DNA of 64,000 bases from an uncultured Prevotellaceae bacterium (GCA_945865175.1 CAMBDA010000004.1:52370-116369); one strand, 5' to 3'; counted from the first letter of the stretch, positions 25,654 to 35,276 are shown. Notes: generated by a model from the sequence alone, not told the origin. Made by a program: numbers and translations.

Positions 25654-27468
25654 ATGAAAAAAACATTGATGGCGGCTGCCGTGCTATGGTGCAGCCTCAT
25701 GGGCGCACATGCCCAGCAATGGAGCCCTGCCGGTGACCGCATCCGCACGGAATGGGCAGAGAAAATCGACGTGAACAATGTGTGGCCCGAATATCCCCGT
25801 CCCATTATGGAACGCGGCGAGTGGCAAAACCTGAACGGCCTGTGGCAGTATGCCATCGTGGACCGCAATGCAGCCAAGCCGGCTGCCTTCGACGGACAGA
25901 TACTGGTGCCCTTCTGTGCCGAATCGTCGCTCTCGGGCGTGGGCAAGACCGTGGGCAAGGACAAGGAACTGTGGTATGAGCGCACCTTCACCGTACCCGG
26001 CAAATGGAGCGGACGCAGGGTGCTGCTCCAGTTCGGAGCCGTGGACTGGAAGTGCGACGTGTGGGTGAACGGTGCCAATGTGGGCGGCCACACGGGCGGC
26101 TACACCGCATTCGGGCTGGACATCACCGATGCCCTGCAGAAGGGCGAGAACCAGCTGACCGTGCGTGTGTGGGACCCCACCGACGAAAGCTACATCCCCA
26201 CGGGCAAGCAGAAGGTGAAACCGGAAGGCATCTGGTACACGCCCGTCACGGGCATCTGGCAGACTGTATGGCTGGAACCCGTGCAGGAGCAGCACATCAA
26301 CAACCTGCGCATCACACCCGACATCGACCATCGCCGCCTCACAGTGCAGGCCGAGCTGTCGTGCAGCCGGGGCGTGCGCGTGGAGGTGACAGTGCTCGAT
26401 GGCACCACCGAGGTGGCCAGGGGCGCAGCCGTGAACGGACTGCCCGTGGAACTGCAGATGCCTGCCGACATGAAGCTGTGGACCCCCGACACACCCCACC
26501 TCTACACCCTGCAGGTGCGTGCGCTGGCTGCCGGAAAGGAAGTGGACAAGGTGAGCTCCTATGCTGCCATGCGCAAGTATTCCAGCCGTCGCGACAAGAA
26601 CGGCATCATGCGCATGCAGCTCAACAACAAGGACATCTTCATGTATGGCCCGCTGGACCAGGGGTGGTGGCCCGACGGCCTCTATACGGCTCCCTGCGAC
26701 GAAGCCCTGAAATATGACCTTATCAAGACCAAGGACTGGGGCTTCAACATGATACGCAAGCACATCAAGGTGGAGCCCGCCCGCTGGTACACCTATTGCG
26801 ACCAGCTGGGCATCATCCTGTGGCAGGACATGCCCAGCGGCGACGGCAACCCCCAGTGGCAGATGACCCAGTACTTTACGGGCACGGAGCGCAACCGTTC
26901 GGCTGAGAGCGAGGCCTGCTACCGCAAGGAATGGAAGGAGATTATGGACTGCCTCTACAGCTATCCCTGCATCGGTGTGTGGGTGCCCTTCAACGAGGCC
27001 TGGGGACAGTTCAAGACCCCGGAGATTGCAGCATGGACCAAGCAGTACGACCCCACCCGCCTGGTCAACCCTGCCAGCGGCGGCAACCACTACACCTGTG
27101 GCGACATCCTGGACCTGCACCGCTATCCTGAGCCTGAGATGTATCTCTATGATGCACAGCGTGTGACGGTATTGGGCGAATTCGGCGGTCTGGGACTGGT
27201 GGTACAGGACCACCTGTGGACACCCGACCGCAACTGGGGCTACCGCGAATACAAGAACAGCACGGAGGTGACCGATGCCTATGTGAAGGCCGCCAATGTC
27301 CTGCTGGACATGGTGCCCAGGGGCTTCAGTGCCGGCGTGTACACCCAGACCACGGACGTGGAGATAGAGGTGAACGGCATCATGACCTACGACCGCAAGG
27401 TCATCAAGATGGACGAGAAGCGTGTGCGTGAAATCAATCAGAAACTTTGTCATTCCCTGGATAAATGA
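25654..27468 (+). CDS. Glycoside hydrolase family 2 enzyme (beta-galactosidase-like)
   Basis: A 604-aa exported enzyme (signal peptide ...LMGAHA|Q). Order: N-terminal sugar-binding jelly roll (WQNLNGLWQYA, RTFTVPGKWSGRRVLLQFGAVDW split across residues ~45-130), immunoglobulin-like middle, then a TIM barrel. The acid/base Glu sits in VPFNEAWGQF and the likely nucleophile Glu in VLGEFGG; ILWQDMPSG is another family block. It is shorter than classical beta-galactosidase, like many Bacteroidales GH2 enzymes whose substrate may be beta-galactoside, beta-glucuronide or beta-mannoside. Its stop overlaps the start of the next gene (ATGA), which implies coupled translation with the GH78 gene. Confidence 0.85.
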   Translation: MKKTLMAAAVLWCSLMGAHAQQWSPAGDRIRTEWAEKIDVNNVWPEYPRPIMERGEWQNLNGLWQYAIVDRNAAKPAAFDGQILVPFCAESSLSGVGKTVGKDKELWYERTFTVPGKWSGRRVLLQFGAVDWKCDVWVNGANVGGHTGGYTAFGLDITDALQKGENQLTVRVWDPTDESYIPTGKQKVKPEGIWYTPVTGIWQTVWLEPVQEQHINNLRITPDIDHRRLTVQAELSCSRGVRVEVTVLDGTTEVARGAAVNGLPVELQMPADMKLWTPDTPHLYTLQVRALAAGKEVDKVSSYAAMRKYSSRRDKNGIMRMQLNNKDIFMYGPLDQGWWPDGLYTAPCDEALKYDLIKTKDWGFNMIRKHIKVEPARWYTYCDQLGIILWQDMPSGDGNPQWQMTQYFTGTERNRSAESEACYRKEWKEIMDCLYSYPCIGVWVPFNEAWGQFKTPEIAAWTKQYDPTRLVNPASGGNHYTCGDILDLHRYPEPEMYLYDAQRVTVLGEFGGLGLVVQDHLWTPDRNWGYREYKNSTEVTDAYVKAANVLLDMVPRGFSAGVYTQTTDVEIEVNGIMTYDRKVIKMDEKRVREINQKLCHSLDK

Positions 27469-29741
27469 GAATCTTTGCAATCCTACTTACCTTGATCAGC
27501 AGCTGCCTGGTGGCGGCTGCCGACTTTTCGCCCTCTGCCCGCTGGATTACCGCTTCACAGGGGGATGTCGATGCGCCCAATACGTGGATAGCCTTCCGCA
27601 AGGACGTGACCATCGACCGTGTGCCCGAGGAGGTGGTGGCCAGCATATCGGCCGACTCCAAGTACTGGCTCTGGATAAACGGCCGTCAGGTGGTGTTTGA
27701 GGGGCAGCTCAAGCGCGGCCCTTCGCCCGAGGACACCTATTTCGACCGTGTGGACCTGCGTCCCTATCTCCGCAAGGGGCGCAACGAGGTGGCCCTGCTG
27801 CTGTGGTACTTCGGCAAGAGCGGCTTCTCCCACAAGAGCAGCGAGCAGAGCGGTCTGCTCTTCTCCGCCCCGCAGGTGGGCCTGGTGTCGGATGCCTCCT
27901 GGATGAGCCGCATCCATCCCGCCTATGGCACCTGTGGCGACCCGCAGCCCAACTACCGGCTCAGCGAGTCGAGCCTGCGCTATGACGGACGGCTCGACCT
28001 GGGTACGTGGCAGACGGGAGAGGTGCAACAGGGCTTTGCTCCCTCGCGGGAGCGCGGAAAGGCCGGTGATGCTCCCTGGAACAAACTGGTGGAGCGGCCC
28101 ATCCCACTGTGGAAGGACTTTGGCGTGGTCAGTGCCAAGACCGAGTGCCATCCCGGTGACGGAGCCGACACACTGGTGGTGCATCTCCCCTATAACATCC
28201 AGCTCACGCCTGTCATCACGGTGAACGACCCCGAGGGCGGCCACACCATTGGCATCCACACCGACCATATCCGCGTGAGCACCGACGGAGAATGGAGCGT
28301 ACGTGCCGAATACATCACCCGTCCTGGAAAGCAGACCTATGAGAGCCTGGGCTGGATGAACGGCGACTGGCTCTATGTGACCGTGCCCCATGGCGTGACG
28401 GTGAGCCGTGTGGCCTACCGCCAGACGGGCTACGACACCGAGGTGGTGGGCGGTTTCCATTGCGACGACCCCTTCTTCAACCGCTATTGGGAGAAGGGCA
28501 TGCGCACCCTGTATGTGAACATGCGCGACACCTATTTCGACTGTCCCGAGCGCGAGCGTGCCCAGTGGTGGGGCGACGGCACCCTGCTCATGGCCGAGAG
28601 CTTCTATTCGCTCGACACCCGTTCGCATGGCATCATGCGCAAGGGCCTGCTGGAGCTGTGCAGCCACCAGAAGGCCGACCACACCATCCACAGCCCCATC
28701 CCCGGCATCTATGAAGCCGAACTGCCCGGCCAGATGCTGGCCACCATCGGCCTGAAGGGCATGTGGAGATATTACATGAATACGGGCGACAAGGACCTCA
28801 TCGAGAGGGTTTATCCCCATGTGTGCCGCTATCTGTCCATCTGGAAACTGGAACCGGGCGGCCTCACGGCCGAGCGTCACGGAGCCTGGGACTGGGGCGA
28901 CTGGGGCGACAACCGCGACATCCGCCTCATCTATGCAGCCTGGCACTATATTGCCCTGGACGGTGCCGCCCGCATGGCCGACCTGCTGCAGCATGGCGCC
29001 GAGGCCCGGGATTTCCGCCAGCAGATGGAGCGCCTGAAGGTGGGCTTCAATGCCTGCTGGAACGGCCAGGCCTATCGCCATCCTTCCTATCAGGGAGCCA
29101 CGGACGACCGTGTGCAGGCCCTGGCGGTGGTGGCCGGACTGGCCGATGCGTCCAAGTATGCAGCCATCAAGCGCGTCTTTGAACAGGAAAAGTGGGCAAG
29201 CCCCTATATGGAGAAATATGTCACGGATGCCTGCTTCATCATGGGAGAGCCCGCCTTCGGACTGGACCGCTGCGAGGAACGCTACGGCCAGATGGTGAAC
29301 AGTCCCCTCTACACCACCCTCTTCGAAGGATGGGGTGTGGGAAAGGACGGCTTTGGCGGCGGCACCAACAACCATGCCTGGAGCGGCGGTCCGCTGGTGA
29401 CGCTGTGCGAGTATGTCATGGGCGTAACACCCGTGGTGGCAGGCTGGAAACGGTTTGCCGTGGACCCCACCCTCGTACGCTTTGGCCAGGCATCCCTGGA
29501 TGTGCCCACCGTGAGCGGAAAGGTGCACTTCTCCTTTAAGCAGGAAACGGATGCCGTGCGTTACCGCCTGACGGTTCCCGAAGGCACCGAGGCGCTGGTG
29601 TACCTGCCCGTAAGGGACCTCCTCCGCGTCAAGGGCAACCTCCCCATGGACCGTCGTGTGTCGGCTGCCTCGCTTCAGCGACCGGGCCGCGTGCCCCTGC
29701 TGGTGCCGGCTGGCAAATACAGCTATACCGTGGCAAAATGA
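27465..29741 (+). CDS. Alpha-L-rhamnosidase, GH78 family
   Basis: A 758-aa exported enzyme (signal peptide ...CLVAAA|D). N-terminal beta-sandwich domains (DSKYWLWINGRQVVFEG) precede an (alpha/alpha)6 barrel. The catalytic block YFDCPERERAQWWGD (about residues 351-365) is the GH78 signature and supplies the acidic residues; EGWGVGKDGFGGGTNNHAWSGG split over two stretches near 620-650 carries the second acidic residue and the active-site His. A C-terminal beta domain follows. It overlaps the GH2 gene by 4 bp. It would release L-rhamnose from pectin or flavonoid-type glycans, which fits the L-rhamnose operon 6 kb away. Confidence 0.88.
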   Translation: MRIFAILLTLISSCLVAAADFSPSARWITASQGDVDAPNTWIAFRKDVTIDRVPEEVVASISADSKYWLWINGRQVVFEGQLKRGPSPEDTYFDRVDLRPYLRKGRNEVALLLWYFGKSGFSHKSSEQSGLLFSAPQVGLVSDASWMSRIHPAYGTCGDPQPNYRLSESSLRYDGRLDLGTWQTGEVQQGFAPSRERGKAGDAPWNKLVERPIPLWKDFGVVSAKTECHPGDGADTLVVHLPYNIQLTPVITVNDPEGGHTIGIHTDHIRVSTDGEWSVRAEYITRPGKQTYESLGWMNGDWLYVTVPHGVTVSRVAYRQTGYDTEVVGGFHCDDPFFNRYWEKGMRTLYVNMRDTYFDCPERERAQWWGDGTLLMAESFYSLDTRSHGIMRKGLLELCSHQKADHTIHSPIPGIYEAELPGQMLATIGLKGMWRYYMNTGDKDLIERVYPHVCRYLSIWKLEPGGLTAERHGAWDWGDWGDNRDIRLIYAAWHYIALDGAARMADLLQHGAEARDFRQQMERLKVGFNACWNGQAYRHPSYQGATDDRVQALAVVAGLADASKYAAIKRVFEQEKWASPYMEKYVTDACFIMGEPAFGLDRCEERYGQMVNSPLYTTLFEGWGVGKDGFGGGTNNHAWSGGPLVTLCEYVMGVTPVVAGWKRFAVDPTLVRFGQASLDVPTVSGKVHFSFKQETDAVRYRLTVPEGTEALVYLPVRDLLRVKGNLPMDRRVSAASLQRPGRVPLLVPAGKYSYTVAK

Positions 29742-29839
29742 CATCCCCTCTTCCCCCCGGACTCCCTGTCTGGGGGGGAGCGACATGAAAGAGGCCGACA
29801 ACATTTGGAATGATTGTAAAATATAACCTATTAGAAGAA

Positions 29840-30688
29840 ATGATTAGAAAACTGTTTTTCTGCCTGCTGATGCTGATGCCTCTGGCAGGCATGGCCAAAA
29901 CGGCCAACGTGAGATGGTGTACCTTCAACATCCGACTCATCAACGACGAGGACAACAAGGCCGGATGGGGATGGGAGGTGCGTCGCTCCCGTGTGGCCCA
30001 TTATGTGACGGACAACGACATGGACGTTGTGGGCATGCAGGAGGTCACCTATCCGCAGCTCACCTATCTGCAGCAGAACCTGCCCGGATACAACTACATC
30101 GGTGTGGGACGCCACGACGGCAAGACCCAGGGCGAATATTCCTGCATCTGGTACAAGACCAGCAAGTTCGAGGTGCTCGACAGCGGCAACTTCTGGCTGA
30201 GCGAGACCCCCGACTCAGTGGGCAGCAAGGGCTGGGACGCTGCGCTGGAGCGCATCGCCACCTGGGGCAAGTTTCGCGACAAGAAGACGGGTAAGATTTT
30301 CATGGCGGTAAACACCCATTTCGACCATGTGGGCGTGGAGGCACGCAAGCAGAGTGCCCTGCTTATCATCCAGAAGATACGCGACATTGTGGGCAATCGT
30401 CCTGCCGTGGTCACCGGCGACTTCAATATCGATGACAAGAACGAGGCCTACACCACCATCACCACCAACAAGTTCGTGCTGCGCGATGCCTTCAAGGTGA
30501 GCCCGTCCCACGGGGGTGTGGACTACACATTCCAGAACTTCTCCCGGACACCCGCCTCGCAGTGCGCCAAGATTGACTTCATCTTCGTCACTCCGCAGAT
30601 AGAGGTCATCCGCACGGGCATTCCTGCCAACGACGGCAACTACATCATCTCGGACCACAATCCCCACTGGGCTGACCTCCAGTTCTAG
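29840..30688 (+). CDS. Endonuclease/exonuclease/phosphatase (EEP) family protein, exported
   Basis: A 282-aa protein. I prefer the ATG at 29840 to the in-frame one at 29810, because it gives a compact signal peptide (MIRKLFFCLLMLMPLAGMA|K). EEP motifs in order: FNIRL (N ligand), GMQEV (metal-binding Glu), EYSCIWY, TGDFNID (Asp/Asn pair), DYTFQNF and SDHNP at the end (Asp-His catalytic pair). Family members cleave phosphodiesters or phosphomonoesters; exported Bacteroidales versions are often near glycan loci and may act on phosphorylated glycans or lipids. It follows GH78 by 98 bp and may be co-transcribed with it. Confidence 0.83.
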   Translation: MIRKLFFCLLMLMPLAGMAKTANVRWCTFNIRLINDEDNKAGWGWEVRRSRVAHYVTDNDMDVVGMQEVTYPQLTYLQQNLPGYNYIGVGRHDGKTQGEYSCIWYKTSKFEVLDSGNFWLSETPDSVGSKGWDAALERIATWGKFRDKKTGKIFMAVNTHFDHVGVEARKQSALLIIQKIRDIVGNRPAVVTGDFNIDDKNEAYTTITTNKFVLRDAFKVSPSHGGVDYTFQNFSRTPASQCAKIDFIFVTPQIEVIRTGIPANDGNYIISDHNPHWADLQF

Positions 30689-31008
30689 GAAAGGAAGCCG
30701 CCCTCCCCTAAGGCCCTGGCAGGGCGACACAGTTCCATGTCCACATCCTGCCGGGGCCACCCACGAAATGGGGAAAAGGCGTTGACTCCTTCTCCTATAC
30801 GGTTTTTGCTGGTTCCCTGACCGGACTTGCAAAACCCGAGTAGGCATATCCTCCCTGAAAAAGGAGTGGGCTTCTGCTGAAACAGGGATGTTGCGGATTG
30901 GCAGGAAGACGAAGAAATCAAGTATATCCTGGAATAAAAACGGCCCGAACACTTGTCTGTGTCGCCAATTTGCTATAAATTTGCGTTGGAATTTAAAGAA
31001 AACCGGAC
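30689..31008. other. 320-bp intergenic region
   Basis: Contains a small hairpin-like GCCCTGGCAGGGC at about 30713-30725 shortly after the EEP gene and a promoter near 30953-30983. The open frame on the minus strand here has no recognisable domain. Nothing else is seen. Confidence 0.5.
30953..30983 (+). promoter_or_regulatory. Bacteroidetes-type promoter of the alpha/beta hydrolase gene
   Basis: TTG at 30953-30955, 20-bp spacer, TAAATTTG at 30976-30983. The start codon is 25 bp downstream, giving a short leader. Confidence 0.65.
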
Positions 31009-31956
31009 ATGAAAGGATTTGGATATTGGGTGCTGATGGCACTGTGCATGGCATGGCCGTTGACGGCATGTGAGGGTGATGACGATGAATTAAAGACTCC
31101 CGACCATACAGAACAGCCCGACGATACGCCGGCCGATTCTACTGGCACGACCACCGACTCTGTGGCCGTCACCCCGCCGGTGGAATGGGTGGACAGCATG
31201 GAGTATTGCTGCATGAGGGACAGCAACCGCATCTATGGGATGTTGTATCAGAATCCTTTGGCCAGCAACATACGGCCTGCGGTGATTTTGTCGCACAGCA
31301 GTTCGCTCACCCACGAGGCCATGGCGGGATATGCGCTGATGCTTGCCCGCCGGGGTTATGTGGCCTATTGTTTCGATTTCTGTGGCGGCAGTACGGACAG
31401 CAAGAGCGACGGCGACACCGATGACATGACGTTGTTCACCGAGGTAGAGGACCTGAGGGCCGTGGTGAACGCTGTGAAGAAGCTGGGTTTCGTGGACCGG
31501 CAACGTGTCTATCTGATGGGCAGCAGTCAGGGCGGACTTGTGTCGGCCCTGCTTGCCGACGAGGAGCCCGATGCCTTTGCCGGCATGGTGCTGTTCTATC
31601 CGGCTTTCAACATTCCCGACCTCGTTTCGCAGTTTGCCGGCATGGGCCAATGGGGCGATTCTTTCGGGCTCAGCCAGAAATACGTAGACGCATTGAAAGG
31701 CTTTGACGTGTGGAAGCATGTGGGCACCTTCCCGCACCCTGTGTGTATCGTGCATGGCACCGCCGACATCATCGTGGACATAAGCTATTCCGAGAAGGCC
31801 GGGGCCTGCTATCCCCACGCCGAACTCCATCGCATCCAGGGGGCCAACCATGGTTTCAATGCCGCCAACTATGGCAGTATGGGCAACATGATGGGAATGA
31901 AGGACTACGACGATGTGGTGATGCCTATCGTATATGATTTTCTGGGGAGACAGTAG
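31009..31956 (+). CDS. Alpha/beta hydrolase lipoprotein
   Basis: A 315-aa lipoprotein with lipobox PLTAC (Cys 21), followed by an acidic, Thr/Asp/Pro-rich linker of about 35 residues that would hold the enzyme away from the membrane. The hydrolase domain shows AVILSHSSSLTHE (oxyanion region), the nucleophile elbow GSSQGG, the acid in HGTADIIV and the His in GANHGF. This set is complete for an esterase or peptidase-like serine hydrolase. Its own promoter lies just upstream. Being near glycan hydrolases, it may remove acetyl or feruloyl esters, but nothing in the sequence proves this. Confidence 0.8.
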   Translation: MKGFGYWVLMALCMAWPLTACEGDDDELKTPDHTEQPDDTPADSTGTTTDSVAVTPPVEWVDSMEYCCMRDSNRIYGMLYQNPLASNIRPAVILSHSSSLTHEAMAGYALMLARRGYVAYCFDFCGGSTDSKSDGDTDDMTLFTEVEDLRAVVNAVKKLGFVDRQRVYLMGSSQGGLVSALLADEEPDAFAGMVLFYPAFNIPDLVSQFAGMGQWGDSFGLSQKYVDALKGFDVWKHVGTFPHPVCIVHGTADIIVDISYSEKAGACYPHAELHRIQGANHGFNAANYGSMGNMMGMKDYDDVVMPIVYDFLGRQ

Positions 31957-32142
31957 GCTTTTATCCTATCATATATTTATATATAACAGAAATACAATAT
32001 ATTATAATGTTTTTATATGAATATAAGTAACAAAGTGGTAACATTTTCAAGAATGTTTTTATGACTGTGTTACATTGTCTGTCTTTGATGGAGAAAAGCG
32101 GGTGTAGTAAACCTGACTAATGGATTGTTTGATTGGTATATA

Positions 32143-32226
32143 TTGAGATTTTCGGCATATACAGGATTTAGTTCTTTGAGAATTTCGGCGTATTTCAACA
32201 ACAAGCTTTTGAGAATTTCGGCATTT
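32143..32226 (+). repeat. Three 33-bp-phased direct repeats upstream of a dead gene
   Basis: The core TTGAGAWTTTCGGC occurs at 32143, 32176 and 32209, exactly 33 bp apart, with unrelated sequence in between. It ends 14 bp before the -33 element of the promoter at 32240. Three helical turns of spacing suggest a repeated protein-binding site on one face of the DNA. Confidence 0.75.
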
Positions 32227-32239
32227 TTATTTCTTTTCC

Positions 32240-32270
32240 TTTGGTAATTAGGATTTTATAGCTACCTTTG
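32240..32270 (+). promoter_or_regulatory. Bacteroidetes-type promoter before decayed gene
   Basis: TTTG at 32240-32243, 19-bp spacer, TACCTTTG at 32263-32270: an almost perfect promoter. It now drives only a 12-codon frame starting at 32292. Confidence 0.7.
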
Positions 32271-32291
32271 CACCGAATAAAATTAAATAAT

Positions 32292-32364
32292 ATGGCAGAA
32301 AGGATATTTAGACGCAAAATCGTATCATGATTGTCTGGCTGCAGATTCAGGCCATACAATACGA
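32292..32364 (+). pseudogene. 5' remnant of a probable AAA/DUF4143-type ATPase gene
   Basis: The ATG at 32292 follows the promoter at normal distance and reads MAERIFRRKIV, then stops at 32328-32330. One frame over, the sequence continues HDCLAADSGHT. As I recall, Bacteroidales ATPases with a DUF4143 C-terminus begin with a very similar RIFKRKIY stretch followed by a W/DSxGxTALL segment leading into the P-loop. The rest of the gene is missing: the next gene's 3' end lies at 32385 on the other strand. A frameshifted, 3'-deleted remnant is the best reading; the family name is from memory. Confidence 0.4.
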
Positions 32365-32384
32365 TTCTCCCAGACTAGGATGGG

Positions 32385-35276
32385 TCAAAAATCCTCTTCA
32401 CTGAAGGAATGGTGAGCGGGGCGGCCGGATTCCTTTCCTTTTTTCTGCTTGCCGCCAAACTTGCCGAACTTGTAGGTCAGGGAGCACAGGACATAGCTGT
32501 GTACCAGTTCGCTCCTCGAGTCGGTGCGGCCCGTTTCCGTGACGGAGCGGTTGATGTTGTCGCGCTGGTTCAGGATGTCGGTGGCACGGAGGCTCAGGAT
32601 GAGGTTGTTCTTCCGCAGGAAGCGCTGGCTCACCGATAGGCTCCACAGCACCTGGTTGGTGTTCATGCTGGCATCCGAGTAGCCCCGCCGGCTGTAGGCC
32701 CCCACATCGGTGCCGAAGGTCATTCCCCAGGGCAGGTTCATCACGGTGCTCATGCCGTAGTTGAAGGTATAGGTGTCCAGGTTGCTGGCGTCGCTGCTGT
32801 TGCTGCGGCTGTGGTTGTAGCGGATGGCCCCGTGGGCGTTCACCTCCAGCCAGTCGGTGTGGAAGGTGAGTCTCAGATGTTCCCTCAGGTTCATGCCCCT
32901 GGTGCGCCGGCGCATGCTTGTCTTCTCCTGGCTGTCATAGGCATATCCGATGGCATTGGTGAGGCTGGCCTGCGTGTTGGTGTTGATGCGGAAGCGGGTG
33001 TCTCCCTTCAGGGCCGTGTTGAAGTTCACGTCCATTCTGCCGTTCCAGTTGCCGTTCACGTTTTCGGGCTTGGTCACCCTTCCGCCCGTCTCCTCGTCAT
33101 ATTCCGTGCGGCTGGTGGTGCTGTTCTGTGTGGTGCGGAACTGTGCCGAGGCCGTGAACGACCGCTGCAGCGAAGGGATGCTCTTGTTATAGTCGGCCTT
33201 CATCTGCTGGGTGAACGAGGGCTTCAGGTCCGGGTTTCCCAGGCGTATGTTCAGCGGATTGGCATTGCTGAGCGTGTCGGGGATGAGGTCGGTGATGTTG
33301 GGTTGTCCGGTGTTTCCGCCGTATTGCAGGCGCAGCTGCTCCTGCTTGGAGAACCGGTAGCGGAAGTTGAGGGTGGGCGAGGCGTTCACCACATGGCGGC
33401 TCACGTGGTAGTCCTTGGCCCCTTTGGCATAGTCCACCGCATTGTACTGCGGCTTGGCGCTCACACCCGCCGTGATGCGATAGCGTGTGCGCACGATGCG
33501 CCACTGCAGGTCGATGTTATGGTTGGCATAGGTGTTTTCCGTGGCGTTGCACTGGTCGATGTCGGGCGATGACAGGTGGGCCATGTCGGCATAGTTGTCC
33601 ATGCCCACGCCCAGCTGGCCGCACAGCGGGTCGGTGATGGAGCGCACGTCGCGTGTGTGGCGTGTCAGGCGGTGCGAGAAGCTGTAGCTGGCCTGCAGGT
33701 ACATCTGTCTGCCCACGGGTTCTGTATAGGAGGCGCGTGCGTTCCACTGCTGCTGCCTGTTGTCGGAGGCATTGTACTGGGCCTTGTGGTAGATGCTGTC
33801 CTCGCCCGTGACGGCCAGAATCCTGTAATAGTCAACCTGGTTGTAGCTGCTGCTGTTGCCTGTGCCGTCCGTCAGGTTTCCGCCCATGCCCACCGAGACC
33901 GTACGTCCCTGTTTGCCCAGCTTGCGCCGCAGGCTCAGCGAAGCCCCCCCGCTGAGGTTGTCTGCCCGGTTGCGTCCGGCATTGAGCCGGCTGTTCACGC
34001 CGATGGTGGAGCTCAGCAGGTCCAGCTGGTTCAGGGGGTCGGTGATGCCTTCCGTCAGATAGGGGTCGTCGTTGAAGGTGGCGTTCCTCCCCTGGTTCTC
34101 CCCGCGGTTGCGGGTATAGGTGAAGGTGGGCTTCAGCTCCAGCTCGGTCAGTGTGTCGGGCTGCCATTCCACCTTGTAGTCCAGGCCGATGTCCTGCCCC
34201 CTTGTCTCACTGGTGGACAGGCTGTTGCCGTACGACTTGCGCACAAACGACTGGGTGCTGGTGGCGCGCTGGCTCTCGCCCTGCGAGAATTTGCCGTGCA
34301 TGCTGCCGTTGAGCTCCAGTTTCTCGTTCTCCCAGTTCATCGTGGCCGCCCCTTCCTGGTGGTCGCTCATGCCGTCGCCCCGTGTGTTGCCCGCGTCGGC
34401 TACGACCGTAAACTTCTGTTCGTCCATGAAGCGGTTCGCGTTCAGCCTGCCCTGGTAGCGGTCCCTGGTGCCGTATCCCGCCTCGGCCTGCCCGAAGTTG
34501 CCCCGTTTCTTCTCCTTCTTTACGGTGAGGTCAAACACGATTTGCTCCTCTCCGTCGTCGATGCCGGTAAACCGTTCCAGGTCGCTCTGCTTGTCGTAGG
34601 CCTTGATTTTCTCTATCATGTCGGCGGGGATGTTCTTGAGCAGCATGTCCTGGTTGCCGGCGAAGAACCGTTTGCCGTCCACCAGGATGCGGCTTATCGA
34701 CTTTCCGTTCCATGTCATCCTGCCGTTCTCGTCCACCTCCACGCCCGGCAGTTTCTTCAGCAGTTCCTCCACCATGGCCCCCTCGGGCAGCTTGAAGGCG
34801 TCCGCGTTGTAGGCCACCGTGTCCTCCACCACCACCATCTCGGGCATCTGCCCCTCCACCACCGCCTCGGCCATCACCGTGGCGTTTTCGCGCAGCAGGA
34901 TGTCGGGGGTCTTGTGGTTGCCCTTCTTCTTCGTCAGGTCCAGGCTGAACTGTTGCGGCCTGAAGCCCACGAATGTCACCTTCATCACATACCGCCCCTG
35001 AGGCACTCCCGGCAGCAGGAACTGCCCGTCGGCCCCTGTGCTGTTGCCGCACACCATCACGCTGTCGGCACTGAAGAGCCTCACCGAAGCCCCTGCCAGC
35101 GGCTCAAACCGCTCGCTTTCCATCACGCTTCCGCGCACATTCACGGTGGATGCCGTGTGTTTCTTCGTTTCCCTGGCCGCGGCCTTCTCCTGCTGCTTCT
35201 GGGCCATGGCCGGCACGGCGGTCAGCAGGAGCAGCCAGCATGTGGCCATGTATATCAGGTTTTTTATTGTTTTCAT
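32385..35276 (-). CDS. Outer membrane beta-barrel protein with carboxypeptidase-regulatory-like and plug-like domains
   Basis: A 963-aa exported protein (signal peptide ...VPAMA|Q). Residues ~47-130 form a carboxypeptidase regulatory-like Ig domain (VRGSVMES...PLAGASVRLF, PQGRYVMKVTFVGF). A plug-like domain follows (PEGAMVEELLKKLPGVEV, RILVDGKRFF, IPADMIEKIKAYDK). The remaining ~700 residues are alternating strands of an outer-membrane barrel of the OMP_b-brl_3 type. Such proteins resemble TonB-dependent receptors but lack a SusD partner here. It is divergent from the rhamnose operon, 160 bp between start codons. Ligand unknown. Confidence 0.82.
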   Translation of the reverse strand: MKTIKNLIYMATCWLLLLTAVPAMAQKQQEKAAARETKKHTASTVNVRGSVMESERFEPLAGASVRLFSADSVMVCGNSTGADGQFLLPGVPQGRYVMKVTFVGFRPQQFSLDLTKKKGNHKTPDILLRENATVMAEAVVEGQMPEMVVVEDTVAYNADAFKLPEGAMVEELLKKLPGVEVDENGRMTWNGKSISRILVDGKRFFAGNQDMLLKNIPADMIEKIKAYDKQSDLERFTGIDDGEEQIVFDLTVKKEKKRGNFGQAEAGYGTRDRYQGRLNANRFMDEQKFTVVADAGNTRGDGMSDHQEGAATMNWENEKLELNGSMHGKFSQGESQRATSTQSFVRKSYGNSLSTSETRGQDIGLDYKVEWQPDTLTELELKPTFTYTRNRGENQGRNATFNDDPYLTEGITDPLNQLDLLSSTIGVNSRLNAGRNRADNLSGGASLSLRRKLGKQGRTVSVGMGGNLTDGTGNSSSYNQVDYYRILAVTGEDSIYHKAQYNASDNRQQQWNARASYTEPVGRQMYLQASYSFSHRLTRHTRDVRSITDPLCGQLGVGMDNYADMAHLSSPDIDQCNATENTYANHNIDLQWRIVRTRYRITAGVSAKPQYNAVDYAKGAKDYHVSRHVVNASPTLNFRYRFSKQEQLRLQYGGNTGQPNITDLIPDTLSNANPLNIRLGNPDLKPSFTQQMKADYNKSIPSLQRSFTASAQFRTTQNSTTSRTEYDEETGGRVTKPENVNGNWNGRMDVNFNTALKGDTRFRINTNTQASLTNAIGYAYDSQEKTSMRRRTRGMNLREHLRLTFHTDWLEVNAHGAIRYNHSRSNSSDASNLDTYTFNYGMSTVMNLPWGMTFGTDVGAYSRRGYSDASMNTNQVLWSLSVSQRFLRKNNLILSLRATDILNQRDNINRSVTETGRTDSRSELVHSYVLCSLTYKFGKFGGKQKKGKESGRPAHHSFSEEDF

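Larger units (their letters stand above)
31957..32384. other. 428-bp AT-rich intergenic region
   Basis: Lies between two convergent genes and is AT-rich against GC-rich flanks. It contains three 33-bp-phased repeats, a consensus promoter and a short decayed reading frame (listed separately). No strong terminator is seen for either flanking gene. Confidence 0.6.

Noticed and set aside
30685..30921. 78-codon frame on - after the EEP gene
   Set aside because: No domain, no promoter or signal, lies in a composition-typical spacer.
32143..32226. CRISPR-like array of three repeats
   Set aside because: Core is only 14-17 bp, spacers are short and AT-rich, only three units, no cas genes; promoter-proximal binding sites fit better.
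32385..35276. SusC-type TonB receptor
   Set aside because: The barrel protein has a regulatory-like and plug-like domain but no SusD partner and its plug resembles the OMP_b-brl_3 group, so a SusC label is not supported.
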